48,706 nt of DNA, from assembly GCF_000685095.1 (NCBI RefSeq), contig NZ_BAYE01000034.1, positions 1-48,706 on the forward strand, in the 5' to 3' direction. Below, piece after piece: positions 16,584-24,344 of the stretch. The stretch's first letter is position 1. Each line of letters starts with the position of its first letter. The notes beneath the pieces were generated by a model. It was not told where the DNA came from, did no database searches, and saw nothing but the letters and a program-made list of their open reading frames with translations. Source of the stretch: Paraburkholderia caledonica NBRC 102488. GTDB lineage: Bacteria > Pseudomonadota > Gammaproteobacteria > Burkholderiales > Burkholderiaceae. A program made the position numbers and the translations under genes.

Positions 16584-17804
16584 TCAGGCGAGCGATACGC
16601 GTTGCGTGCCGGGCCGAAGCTTGCCTGGCAACATCACGCGACTCAGCGCTTCGGCGAAGAAGAAATCGCCGAACATGGTCGCGCCGTCGACGCCTTCATT
16701 GTGCGGCTTCGAATAGCAGGAATTCCTCAGCAGTCCGCGCTGCGCAGGTTCGGAGGCAAACTCGTCACGACACAGAGCCTCGAGCATCGCAAGTCCGTGT
16801 TCGCGCCAGGGAACCGCACCGGCAGGATCGGGATGCAGACGGCCCATCTCGATCAGCGCTGAGGCCATCACCGCAGCTGCGGCCGTGTCCTTGATTTCCG
16901 CGTCCGCGCCAATGGCGTCGAAATCCCACGGGGGCACCAGACGTCCATCGAGCCGGCGCAGATAGTACACCGCCAGCCGCTCTGCAAGATCCAGCCAGAC
17001 GCGCTTGCCGGTTTCACGCGCCGTGTTCACGTAGCCATAGACGGCCCACGCCTGGCCCCGACTCCACGCCGATTCGTCGAATGCGCCCTGAAACGTGTAG
17101 CCGCGCCGGCCCACACCGGTTATCACGTCGTACTCGACCGCGTGGTAAGTCGAATCGTCGGGGCGTATAAACGCCTTCGCGGTCATGACGGAGTGCGCTT
17201 CGGCGGCGAGGCGATAACTGCCGTCTCCGGAATGGTTCGCCGCCCAGTAAAGCAACGATAGATTAGCCATCGTGTCGATAGCCGAGGCGCTGCGTCCGCG
17301 CGGATCGTCAAGCGGGCCCCAGGAAGCTAGATAGGCGCCGCTGTGCGTGGTGACAAGACGGGCGCGCAATTTGTCCGCGGCTTCCATTGCGATTTGCGCG
17401 TACCACGGGTCGCGGGTGATGTCATAACCGGGGACGGCGCTGCTGTCGAAGATGAAGCCGATGTCGTGCGTGTTAGGGTCCTGCGCGCGCTGTGCGACGA
17501 GGCGCATGCGCTCGCGGGCCCACGAGAGGTATTTGTCCTGGCCGGTGTGCAAATACGACGTCAGCAGAAGTCCGACCCAGAACCCGCAAAACCAGTTGCC
17601 GTGGCTCCACGCTGAACCGCTGTAGCCCGCGGACAGCGACGCCGGAAGCAGCACCCACTTTCCATCGGGCGCAGTGATCTGAGGGAATTCGACGCCGAGC
17701 GTCGGCTCGTCCTCTGCAACTTTGGCCGCCATGCGGTCGAGGATACTGGTGAAGAGGGCGGACCGTTCAGAGGACAACCCTTGATCTTGGTACGAAGCAT
17801 TCAC
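16584..17804 (-). CDS. GH88-family unsaturated glucuronyl hydrolase
   Basis: This 406-residue (alpha/alpha)6-barrel glycoside hydrolase resembles GH88, which hydrates and releases 4,5-unsaturated uronic acids from oligosaccharide ends. Supporting segments are Trp-Ser-His-Gly-Asn-Trp-Phe-Cys-Gly-Phe, Thr-His-Asp-Ile-Gly-Phe, Ser-Ala-Ile-Asp-Thr-Met-Ala-Asn-Leu-Ser-Leu-Leu-Tyr-Trp-Ala with the key Asp, Trp-Ser-Arg-Gly-Gln-Ala-Trp-Ala, and Pro-His-Asn-Glu-Gly-Val-Asp-Gly. There is no signal peptide, so it acts in the cytoplasm. The start is a GTG at 17804 with AGGAG ideally placed; the ATG at 17800 is out of frame. An AraC-type promoter motif lies 78 bp upstream. It forms an operon with the FAH gene. 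Confidence 0.88.
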   Translation of the reverse strand: MNASYQDQGLSSERSALFTSILDRMAAKVAEDEPTLGVEFPQITAPDGKWVLLPASLSAGYSGSAWSHGNWFCGFWVGLLLTSYLHTGQDKYLSWARERMRLVAQRAQDPNTHDIGFIFDSSAVPGYDITRDPWYAQIAMEAADKLRARLVTTHSGAYLASWGPLDDPRGRSASAIDTMANLSLLYWAANHSGDGSYRLAAEAHSVMTAKAFIRPDDSTYHAVEYDVITGVGRRGYTFQGAFDESAWSRGQAWAVYGYVNTARETGKRVWLDLAERLAVYYLRRLDGRLVPPWDFDAIGADAEIKDTAAAAVMASALIEMGRLHPDPAGAVPWREHGLAMLEALCRDEFASEPAQRGLLRNSCYSKPHNEGVDGATMFGDFFFAEALSRVMLPGKLRPGTQRVSLA

Positions 17805-17855
17805 GCCTTGCTCTCCTGATGACTTTCACGTTTCCCGAGTGACGGGGACACACAA

Positions 17856-17916
17856 ATTCTAGGAGTGCGGCGGTTCCGGCAGTTAGGACGAAGTGCGGCT
17901 AATGTTGGACTTTTCT
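17856..17916 (-). promoter_or_regulatory. AraC-type activator site and promoter of the GH88-FAH operon
   Basis: Read on the minus strand, GTCCAAC and GTCCTAAC are direct half-sites whose starts are 21 bp apart (17916-17882 region, N14 between blocks). The second half-site runs into AACTGC, a -35-like hexamer at 17884-17879; 17 bp later comes the -10-like TAGAAT at 17861-17856. The same arrangement recurs at two other promoters (22434-22468 and 22627-22661). Overlap of the proximal half-site with -35 is typical of AraC-family activators. Confidence 0.6.
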
Positions 17917-17947
17917 ACTCCCACCGGACGTCTGTCGTGCCACTGCT

Positions 17948-18841
17948 TCAGATGCTGAGTTTTTCCAGGCTGCGGCGGAAGTCGATTGGCGAGCGGCCCG
18001 TATGCTTGCGAAAACATCGGCTGAAGTAAGCCGGGTCGTCGAAGGCAAGCTGTGTTGCGATCTCCGCCACATTGACTTCGGAATGCAGCAACAGACGCTT
18101 CGCTTCCAGCATCACGCGTTCACGAATCAGCTTGGCCGCGGTGCTGCCGAGCGCCTGGCGCGTTGCATCGTTCAGCGCGCGTTCCGTGACGTTCAACAGG
18201 AATGCGTAGCGGGCGACGTCGTGGATCGTGGTGAAATGTTTTTCCAGCAGGCTCTTGAAGCGTCGCGACAACAGCACGCTACGCGACGAATTGACCTCAG
18301 TGACGGCGTCGCCACCGAGGCGCGCGGACTTGATTAGGAGAACCCGCAGATATGACCAAATCACGTCCTCGTAGCCTGCCTCTTCACCCTGATATTCCGC
18401 GTTGATTCCATCCAGCACACGGCGAAGGTCCCGAGCCTGTGCATCGCTCATATAAACCGTGTTCGGAATTCGCTCGAAATCGTAGACGGGAATCTCGGTC
18501 TGCGAATGTCGGTTCTGCACCTTGAACGCGAAAAATTCGGACGAGAAACTGATCGCGTGCCCGATGGCGTCTTCGGACAACGCGAAATCGTGGATCTGGC
18601 CGGGCGCCATGAAAAACAGCGTATTGGGCCGCACCTCATAGCGAATCGAGTCGATGATGTGGTGACCGCTGCCCGACTCGACCCAGACGATGTGATAGAA
18701 CTCGTGTCGATGAGGATACGGTAACGTCGATTTCATATCTTCGAGAGGCGCGAGATGAAAATCGATCGACTTGATTCGCGACCCATACTCGTAGTGGGCG
18801 ATCTTGAAGACCGGCAATTCACAACCACAACCGCTAGGCAT
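17948..18841 (-). CDS. AraC-family transcriptional regulator with N-terminal cupin domain
   Basis: This 297-residue regulator has an AraC-ligand cupin domain (Pro-His-Arg-His-Glu-Phe-Tyr-His-Ile-Val-Trp, then Ala-Pro-Gly-Gln-Ile-His-Asp-Phe) and a C-terminal double HTH (Val-Ala-Glu-Ile-Ala-Thr-Gln-Leu-Ala-Phe-Asp-Asp-Pro-Ala-Tyr-Phe-Ser-Arg-Cys-Phe-Arg). The ATG at 18841 was chosen because AGGAGA sits 8 bases upstream; ATG 18859 and GTG 18868 lie further out. It stands between the two leftward operons that carry the tandem GTCCTAAC motif and is the only AraC-type regulator with a full HTH near them, so it is the likely activator. The inducer is probably a sugar acid or intermediate of the pathway. 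Confidence 0.88.
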   Translation of the reverse strand: MPSGCGCELPVFKIAHYEYGSRIKSIDFHLAPLEDMKSTLPYPHRHEFYHIVWVESGSGHHIIDSIRYEVRPNTLFFMAPGQIHDFALSEDAIGHAISFSSEFFAFKVQNRHSQTEIPVYDFERIPNTVYMSDAQARDLRRVLDGINAEYQGEEAGYEDVIWSYLRVLLIKSARLGGDAVTEVNSSRSVLLSRRFKSLLEKHFTTIHDVARYAFLLNVTERALNDATRQALGSTAAKLIRERVMLEAKRLLLHSEVNVAEIATQLAFDDPAYFSRCFRKHTGRSPIDFRRSLEKLSI

Positions 18842-19039
18842 CTGATTTGTCTCCTGCATCCAGCGCACTTATGAGCTCGCTTAGCCAGTTGACTCCCCAG
18901 TTAAGTCGAGCGTGCTGTTTCTCCTTCGCCGTTCGGCATCGAAAGTATAAATGCAACTAGCAAAGCGGCGTGACGGCTGTTGTCGAAACCCGCACGGGTT
19001 CGTCCTCGCGTGTGGATTTTCAGCTCAGTCTGTGTCAGC

Positions 19040-19483
19040 TCATTGGAAGCGCAATTCCTTCAGCGCCGACAGTCCTGTCAGCACCGGTTTGCCGTCCTGA
19101 TTGCGAACCATCGTGTCCATAACGAGGATGCGCTTGGCGGGTTTCTTCTCGACTACGGTCACCTGGATTTTGATCGTATCGTCGATAAAGACGGGCCCGA
19201 GAAAGCGCAACTCCTGTCCGACGTAGACGAAGCCGGGACCGGTCAACCCGGTGTGCGTCGTCGACACCAATGCCGCGGTCAGCAGGCCGTGCGCCACGCG
19301 CTGGCCGAATGGCGTGTGGGCCGCGAAGTGCTGATCCATGTGCAGCGGATTCAGGTCGCCCGACAGATGGCCGAAAGCGTTCACGTCACTTTCCGCAATG
19401 GTACGCACGAGGATCTGGCAGCGGCCAATCGCGATATCGTCAAAGCGCAACATCTCCTGGCTCTGATTCAGATGAGTGTTCAT
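19040..19483 (-). CDS. MaoC-like (R)-specific enoyl-CoA hydratase
   Basis: This 147-residue single hot-dog protein has the hydratase-2 motif, with Asp43 and His48 in Ser-Gly-Asp-Leu-Asn-Pro-Leu-His-Met-Asp, which form the catalytic dyad of (R)-specific enoyl-CoA hydratases. Val-Ala-His-Gly-Leu-Leu is also typical. Its ATG overlaps the CaiB stop by 4 bases (translational coupling) and has GGAGA 7 bases upstream. It is the last gene of the leftward acyl-CoA operon. It should hydrate the enoyl-CoA made by the dehydrogenase of the same operon. Confidence 0.88.
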   Translation of the reverse strand: MNTHLNQSQEMLRFDDIAIGRCQILVRTIAESDVNAFGHLSGDLNPLHMDQHFAAHTPFGQRVAHGLLTAALVSTTHTGLTGPGFVYVGQELRFLGPVFIDDTIKIQVTVVEKKPAKRILVMDTMVRNQDGKPVLTGLSALKELRFQ

Positions 19484-20673
19484 GCGGTTCTCCGCTCGGT
19501 CAGCGCTGTGCCGGCTTCGACCAGCGTATCGATTTCGTGCGGCTCGTAGCCCAGTTCGGCAAGCACCTCGCGGGTGTGCTCGCCTTGGCGCGGCGGCTGA
19601 CGGGTGAGCGGTGGTGCCGCGCCGTCGTATCGAACCGGATGCGCGAGCAAACGAATCGGCCCGGCCTGCGGATGCTCGACCTCCATGATGATGCGGTTGT
19701 GCGCCACTTGCGGGTCGGCCTCGACGCGATCGTAATCGTTCACGGGCGCGTACCAGATGTCGTGCTCGTCGAAGGTCGTCATCCAGTCGGCCGTCGTGCG
19801 CGTGGTCAGCGCGTCGTACACGATGCGGTTCAATTCGTCGCGGCGGCGCACATTGTCCTTTGGGTGCGAAAACTCGGCGAGCATGGGCTGAGACAAGGCC
19901 GCTGCGAGCTTCCCGGTGGGTGTCAGCGAAACGGCGATCCAGCCGTCGAGAGTCCGGTAAATCCCGTAGGGTGCCGGATGGAACCGGCTGCCGGTCGGCG
20001 GGTTTGTGCGCGGCCAGAGTGGCCCCTTGTTCAGGTAGTAGGTGAACGGCTCAATCTGAAGATCGAGCGCCGCGTTGAGCAGATTGCTTTCGACCAACGT
20101 GCCTTTGCCGGTCCGTTCACGCGCCTGCAAGGCCGCGACGACGCCGAAGGCTGCCAACGCCGCCGCGTGCTGGTCGACGATCGCGGATCCGACTGGCGTG
20201 GGCGGGGAATCTGCTTCGCCGGAGAGCATCGTCATGCCGCTGATGGCCTGCAGCAGCAGGTCCTGCCCTGGCCGCTTGAGATAGGGTCCCGATGACCCGT
20301 AGCCGGTGCACGAACAGTACACGAGCCGCGGATTGATCTCGCGGACATCGTCGTAACCGAAGCCCATGCGCTGCAGGACGCCCGGGCGGTAGTTTTCGAT
20401 CAGGACATCGGCTTCCTTGATCAGCCGCCAGACGACCTCTCGCGCGCGCTCGTCGCGCAGATCCAGCGAGATGCTGCGCTGATTGCGATTGCCGAGCAGG
20501 AAGAACATGCTCACCCCTTCGACATACGCATCGAAGCCGGTCCAACTGCGCTCGAACGCGCCGCCCGGCGGTTCGATCTTGATCACATCCGCACCGACGT
20601 CGGCTAACATCTGCACGGCGGCGGGGCCCTGCAAGAAGTGAGTAAAACTCAATACCTTGATGCCTTCCAGCAT
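19480..20673 (-). CDS. CaiB/BaiF-family (class III) CoA-transferase
   Basis: This 397-residue class III CoA-transferase has the catalytic Asp167 in Ser-Ala-Ile-Val-Asp-Gln-His-Ala and the family segments Leu-Ala-Asp-Val-Gly-Ala-Asp-Val-Ile-Lys-Ile-Glu-Pro-Pro-Gly-Gly, Ile-Glu-Asn-Tyr-Arg-Pro-Gly-Val-Leu and Cys-Thr-Gly-Tyr-Gly. It would charge a free acid using an acyl-CoA donor (for example succinyl-CoA), giving substrate to the acyl-CoA dehydrogenase upstream. The start at 20673 follows AGGAGA by 7 bases; longer readings to 21249 run inside the dehydrogenase gene and are not real. A truncated second CaiB start lies at 26741. Confidence 0.92.
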   Translation of the reverse strand: MLEGIKVLSFTHFLQGPAAVQMLADVGADVIKIEPPGGAFERSWTGFDAYVEGVSMFFLLGNRNQRSISLDLRDERAREVVWRLIKEADVLIENYRPGVLQRMGFGYDDVREINPRLVYCSCTGYGSSGPYLKRPGQDLLLQAISGMTMLSGEADSPPTPVGSAIVDQHAAALAAFGVVAALQARERTGKGTLVESNLLNAALDLQIEPFTYYLNKGPLWPRTNPPTGSRFHPAPYGIYRTLDGWIAVSLTPTGKLAAALSQPMLAEFSHPKDNVRRRDELNRIVYDALTTRTTADWMTTFDEHDIWYAPVNDYDRVEADPQVAHNRIIMEVEHPQAGPIRLLAHPVRYDGAAPPLTRQPPRQGEHTREVLAELGYEPHEIDTLVEAGTALTERRTA

Positions 20674-20717
20674 GACTTGTCTCCTGAGCGCGTGTTCGTA
20701 TCTGTTTGACTGAGGGC

Positions 20718-21863
20718 TCAGGCAAGCAGGTTTCGCGAAATGATCATTCTTTGAATCTCCGAGGTCCCCTCGACGATCTCCAGCACCTTGGCGTCGCCGA
20801 ATGCGCGCGACACCGGGTACTCGCTCATCACGCCGTACCCGCCATGTATTTGCAACGCCTGATGCGCCGCCTCCATCGCGCGCTCGGTGGCGAACAGCTT
20901 GGCCATCGACGCCTGCTGATCGAAGCGAACGCCCGCATCTTTCTGCGCGGCGGCATCGTAGAGCATCAGCCGCGCGGCGTGCGCGTGGGCCGCCATGTCG
21001 GCGATCTTGAACTGCAGCGCCTGGAACTCGGCGATCGGCTTGCCGAATGCGCGCCGCTCCTTCATGTACGCGATCGACCGATCCAGTGACCCCTGAAGGA
21101 TGCCTAGCGCGAGCGCGCCGATCAGGATTCGGCCCGTGCTGATCTGGGCGAGCGTCTGTCGCAAGCCCGCACCGCGTTCGCCGAGCAGGTTGGCGGCCGG
21201 GATCGCGCAGCGCTCGAAGTACAACTCGTAGGTGCTCGATGCGCGCCAACCGATCTTGCGCAGCTTGCGCCCGTAGCTGAACCCGGGGGTGCCGTTGGGC
21301 ACGATGAAGTTGGAAATTTCCTTGCGGCCGTCAGGGCGCGTACCCGTTACCGCGGCGATGACGACCGGTCCGGTCACTTCCGTGCCGGAGTTGCTAATGA
21401 AGGTCTTTGATCCATCGATGATCCATCGGTCGCCTTCCAGGGTAGCGCGCGTCGCGATGTTGGCCGCGTCGGAGCCCGCATTGGGCTCCGACAATCCGAT
21501 CGCGCCGACTTTGCGGCCGTCGAGGATAGGGCGCAAATAGCGGTCCTTCTGCTCATCGGTGCCATAGTTAGAGAGCAGACTCGCGACCGTCGAATTGGCC
21601 ATGAGCGAGTTGGAGATTGCGCAATCCACCCGTGCGAGTTCTTCCAGCACGATCACATAGGAAAGCCATTCGCCACCGCCGCCACCCCAACTCTCCGGAT
21701 AGGGCAGGCCGGCGAAGCCGAGCTCGCCGGCACGCTTCCAAATGTCGTAAGGAAAGGCTTCCGCTTCCCAAAGCCCCTCCGAGACAGGAGCGATTTCGTT
21801 TTCCGCGAAACGGCGCACGGCGTCACGTATCGCGGTGTGTTGTTCGTTTAACCAATGCGGCAT
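20718..21863 (-). CDS. Acyl-CoA dehydrogenase
   Basis: This 381-residue flavoenzyme introduces an alpha,beta double bond into an acyl-CoA and passes electrons to ETF. It shows the FAD/substrate signature Ile-Gly-Leu-Ser-Glu-Pro-Asn-Ala-Gly-Ser-Asp, the Arg-Arg-Ala-Phe-Gly-Lys-Pro-Ile segment, the Gln-Ile-His-Gly-Gly-Tyr-Gly motif and the catalytic base Glu365 in Glu-Gly-Thr-Ser-Glu-Ile-Gln. It is of normal length and intact. Second gene of the MaoC-ACAD-CaiB-MaoC operon. Short- or branched-chain specificity is likely but not readable. Confidence 0.93.
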   Translation of the reverse strand: MPHWLNEQHTAIRDAVRRFAENEIAPVSEGLWEAEAFPYDIWKRAGELGFAGLPYPESWGGGGGEWLSYVIVLEELARVDCAISNSLMANSTVASLLSNYGTDEQKDRYLRPILDGRKVGAIGLSEPNAGSDAANIATRATLEGDRWIIDGSKTFISNSGTEVTGPVVIAAVTGTRPDGRKEISNFIVPNGTPGFSYGRKLRKIGWRASSTYELYFERCAIPAANLLGERGAGLRQTLAQISTGRILIGALALGILQGSLDRSIAYMKERRAFGKPIAEFQALQFKIADMAAHAHAARLMLYDAAAQKDAGVRFDQQASMAKLFATERAMEAAHQALQIHGGYGVMSEYPVSRAFGDAKVLEIVEGTSEIQRMIISRNLLA

Positions 21864-21907
21864 GTTCGACTCTGTGAAAAGCGGGAGAGGTTAAAGGTAG
21901 CGCTGTG

Positions 21908-22333
21908 TTACAGCACCTTCAGATAGGTATCGCCAGATGCAACCACCGTGCCGTCCTGGCGCGTGACCTCTGCGCTGAACACGCATACGTTACGATCGTC
22001 GTCCTTCTCGCGCAGCGTGAGCCGGGCAGTGACCGTGTCGCCGATAAATACGGGCGCGTTGAACGTGATGTCATAGCGATAAGAAACCGCACCGGGGCTC
22101 GGCGCCCTTTGCGCCATATAGCCCATCACAGTCGATAAGAAGCCGACCGACAAACATCCTTGCGCGATGCGCTTCTCGAAGCGCGTGGTTTTGGCGAATT
22201 CCTCGTTCAAATGCACGGCATAGAAATCGCCGACGATCCCGGCGAAGCCATAGATATCGAATTCGGTTACGGTCTTGGCAAAATCGGCAGTGTCGCCGAC
22301 CACGTAACAATCCATGTGCGGGCGTTTGGCCAT
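21908..22333 (-). CDS. MaoC-family dehydratase (first gene of the acyl-CoA operon)
   Basis: This 141-residue hot-dog protein has the Asp36/His41 pair in Val-Gly-Asp-Phe-Tyr-Ala-Val-His-Leu-Asn-Glu-Glu, so the catalytic Asp-Xaa4-His arrangement of hydratase 2 is kept. It differs strongly from the second MaoC (19040-19483), so the two may act on different steps or form a heteromer. The ATG at 22333 was chosen to give the family's normal length; the frame remains open upstream to 22408 over the promoter region. The AraC-type promoter motif lies about 100 bp upstream. Confidence 0.85.
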   Translation of the reverse strand: MAKRPHMDCYVVGDTADFAKTVTEFDIYGFAGIVGDFYAVHLNEEFAKTTRFEKRIAQGCLSVGFLSTVMGYMAQRAPSPGAVSYRYDITFNAPVFIGDTVTARLTLREKDDDRNVCVFSAEVTRQDGTVVASGDTYLKVL

Positions 22334-22407
22334 GGTGGTCCTGACAGTGAGAGTGGGTTGAGGAGCCGCCCCGTTCCTTGTTGATTGGGGCCTGCGGGCA
22401 TGGCTCA

Positions 22408-22468
22408 AATTTAATCAGTGCGGGTTGCTGACCGTTAGGACGGTTTGGGGGAATGCTTGTACTTTTTT
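22408..22468 (-). promoter_or_regulatory. AraC-type activator site and promoter of the leftward acyl-CoA operon
   Basis: On the minus strand GTACAAG (with an A-rich lead) and GTCCTAAC are separated by exactly N14, their starts 21 bp apart (block at 22468-22434). A -35-like AACGGT (22436-22431) overlaps the end of the second half-site, and a -10-like TAAATT lies 17 bp further at 22413-22408. The spacing is identical to that at the GH88 and TRAP promoters. Confidence 0.6.
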
Positions 22469-22626
22469 GAACGCACACGCGCAGTGATTTCAGTCTTCGC
22501 CCGATCCGCAAGGCGCCCGCGGATAGCCTCCGCTCAGCCCTTTGTCAGTATCGCCAAGGGTCTTCCCCCCGTGCGCCGGATAAATCGCCAGACAGTCCGG
22601 GAAACGCTTGCTATCGAAGACGGCGT

Positions 22627-22687
22627 AAAAAAGTACAAGAAATCGGGCGACCGGTCCTAACGCCCGCTGCGTGCACTCGCGAATACT
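22627..22687 (+). promoter_or_regulatory. AraC-type activator site and promoter of the TRAP operon
   Basis: On the plus strand GTACAAG (ending 22639) and GTCCTAAC (22654-22661) are separated by N14. The -35-like AACGCC at 22659-22664 and -10-like AATACT at 22682-22687 are at the same relative places as in the other two copies. With the block at 22434-22468 it forms a mirror-image pair about 160 bp apart in the divergent promoter region. Confidence 0.6.
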
Positions 22688-22755
22688 TAAAGCGCCTGCA
22701 GACGGATCGGCCTGATGCGGCGCGAAAATTACATTCCAGTACGGAAGGAGACGAA

Positions 22756-23787
22756 ATGAAGTCATTGTTTATCGCGCGCCGCGCAGGACGCGCCGTGATG
22801 GTAGGTACGCTGCTCGCAGCAGGCGTCGTCATCGCAAGCGTTGCCCGTGCCGACGAGCCGATCGTCATGAAGCTCGGCCACACCCTCGCTCCGGACAACC
22901 ACTATCAGCTGACGGCCCAGGTGTTCGCGAAGGAGGTCGCGCAGCGAACCCACGGCAAGGTCAAGATCGAGATCTTCCCGCAGTCACAGCTCGGCGGCGA
23001 AGTGCAGATGGCGCAAGCGCTGCGCACCGGCACCCAGGAGCTCATGATTTCCGCCCAGGCGCCGATCGGAAACACGATCAAGCAGTGGCAGATCTTCGAT
23101 ACGCCTTATCTCTTCAGCAGCATCGACGACGCCAACCGGGTTCTGCAAGGACCGGTCGGCCGCAAGTTCCTCGACATGATGCCGGCGGTCAATGTGATCG
23201 GCCTGACGTGGCTGTCGGTGGGCGAACGCAATCTCTTCACGGCGAAAAAGCCGGTTGGCTCGCTCGGTGACATGAAGGATATGAAAGTGCGAGTGATGCA
23301 GAGCCCCGGCTATATCGCGGGCTATAAGGCTCTGGGCGCAAACCCGACGCCGCTGCCTTATAACCAGTTATTTCTGGCGCTTTCGCAAGGTCTGGTCGAC
23401 GGCGGCGATACCTCCCCGGAACAGTTCATCCAGGACAAATTTTCCGATGTCGCCAAGCATTACTACCTGACCCACGTGAACTACTTGCCTGTCGTGCTGG
23501 CAATGAGCAAGAGCGCCTGGACGCGTCTTTCGCCTGACGAGCAGAAGGCGTTCAAGGCCGCTGCCGCCGTCGCCGCGGACTACGACGTGAAGGAATACAA
23601 GCACGAATACGACGACGCGCTCGCCACGATGAAGAAGAACGGAACCCAGGTGAGCGGGATCAACACTGCGCCTTGGGTCGCCGCGACCGAAAAGGCGCGC
23701 CAGAGCCTGTTCAGCGACATTCCCGATGGCCAGGCGCTTTATCAGGAAATCGAGGCGGCCGACAAGCCCGCGGTCGCTTCGAAATGA
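22756..23787 (+). CDS. dctP: TRAP transporter substrate-binding protein (DctP family)
   Basis: This 343-residue periplasmic receptor has a signal peptide (Lys/Arg-rich start, hydrophobic core, cleavage after about Val-Ala-Arg-Ala-Asp). The mature protein starts Ile-Val-Met-Lys-Leu-Gly-His-Thr-Leu, and shows Phe-Pro-Gln-Ser-Gln-Leu-Gly-Gly-Glu and the carboxylate-clamping Arg in Met-Lys-Val-Arg-Val-Met-Gln-Ser. TRAP receptors bind organic acids such as dicarboxylates, uronates or aromatic acids. It heads the DctPQM-enoyl-CoA hydratase operon and is divergent from the MaoC-CaiB operon with a shared motif, so it likely captures the substrate of the whole island. Confidence 0.92.
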   Translation: MKSLFIARRAGRAVMVGTLLAAGVVIASVARADEPIVMKLGHTLAPDNHYQLTAQVFAKEVAQRTHGKVKIEIFPQSQLGGEVQMAQALRTGTQELMISAQAPIGNTIKQWQIFDTPYLFSSIDDANRVLQGPVGRKFLDMMPAVNVIGLTWLSVGERNLFTAKKPVGSLGDMKDMKVRVMQSPGYIAGYKALGANPTPLPYNQLFLALSQGLVDGGDTSPEQFIQDKFSDVAKHYYLTHVNYLPVVLAMSKSAWTRLSPDEQKAFKAAAAVAADYDVKEYKHEYDDALATMKKNGTQVSGINTAPWVAATEKARQSLFSDIPDGQALYQEIEAADKPAVASK

Positions 23788-23799
23788 AGGGAGAGTGCG

Positions 23800-24333
23800 A
23801 TGGAAAAGCTTGCCCGTAATCTGCTGTTGATCGACGATCTGGTCCTGAAGATCACGCTGTTCCTATGCGGTGGACTGCTTCTCACGATGGTGCTCGTCGC
23901 CGGCCTCGGGGTGGTCTTTCGCTTCATCCTGCACAACTCGCTGTCGTGGTCCGACGAGCTCGCGGCTTATCTGTTCGTGTGGCTCACGTGTCTCGGTGCG
24001 GCGGCGGGCGCCAAGCTGCGGGTTCATCCGGAAGTGAGGGTACTGGCCGATCGTTGCCCGCCCGCCTTCGCGCAGATACTGGCGGACCTGACCGACTGTG
24101 TCGTCCTCGGGCTCGGCGTGGTGTTCGTCATGTATGGCGGCGACATGCTGGAGCTGATGGGCACCGAAACGGCGACCTCTCTGCCGATCTCGATGGTGTA
24201 CCCATATCTTTCGATTCCCGTCTGCGGCGCGCTGCTGGCCTTTCATTCCGCGGTGCGAATCGCGGTTTCCCATCTCGCGCCCGGCGCGCAAACGAGGCCC
24301 TCTCTGTTGCAGGGCGTCTCTGAACATATCTGA
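23800..24333 (+). CDS. dctQ: TRAP transporter small permease (DctQ family)
   Basis: This 177-residue membrane protein has four predicted helices. The conserved segment Asn-Ser-Leu-Ser-Trp-Ser-Asp-Glu-Leu-Ala-Ala-Tyr-Leu-Phe-Val-Trp with Cys-Leu-Gly-Ala-Ala-Ala-Gly-Ala-Lys follows the second helix. DctQ bridges the receptor and the large permease. It starts 12 bp after dctP behind a GGAGAG site and is followed 11 bp later by dctM. Confidence 0.92.
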   Translation: MEKLARNLLLIDDLVLKITLFLCGGLLLTMVLVAGLGVVFRFILHNSLSWSDELAAYLFVWLTCLGAAAGAKLRVHPEVRVLADRCPPAFAQILADLTDCVVLGLGVVFVMYGGDMLELMGTETATSLPISMVYPYLSIPVCGALLAFHSAVRIAVSHLAPGAQTRPSLLQGVSEHI

Positions 24334-24344
24334 GGTGAATCAAC

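Noticed and set aside
20674..21249. In-frame N-terminal extension of the CaiB gene
   Set aside because: The extension lies inside the acyl-CoA dehydrogenase gene and is not CaiB-like; the ATG at 20673 has an AGGAGA site and gives the family's normal start.
22469..22626. Possible small gene or RNA between the two mirrored promoters
   Set aside because: No frame with start signals and no strong hairpin were seen; the segment is best explained as upstream regions of two divergent promoters.
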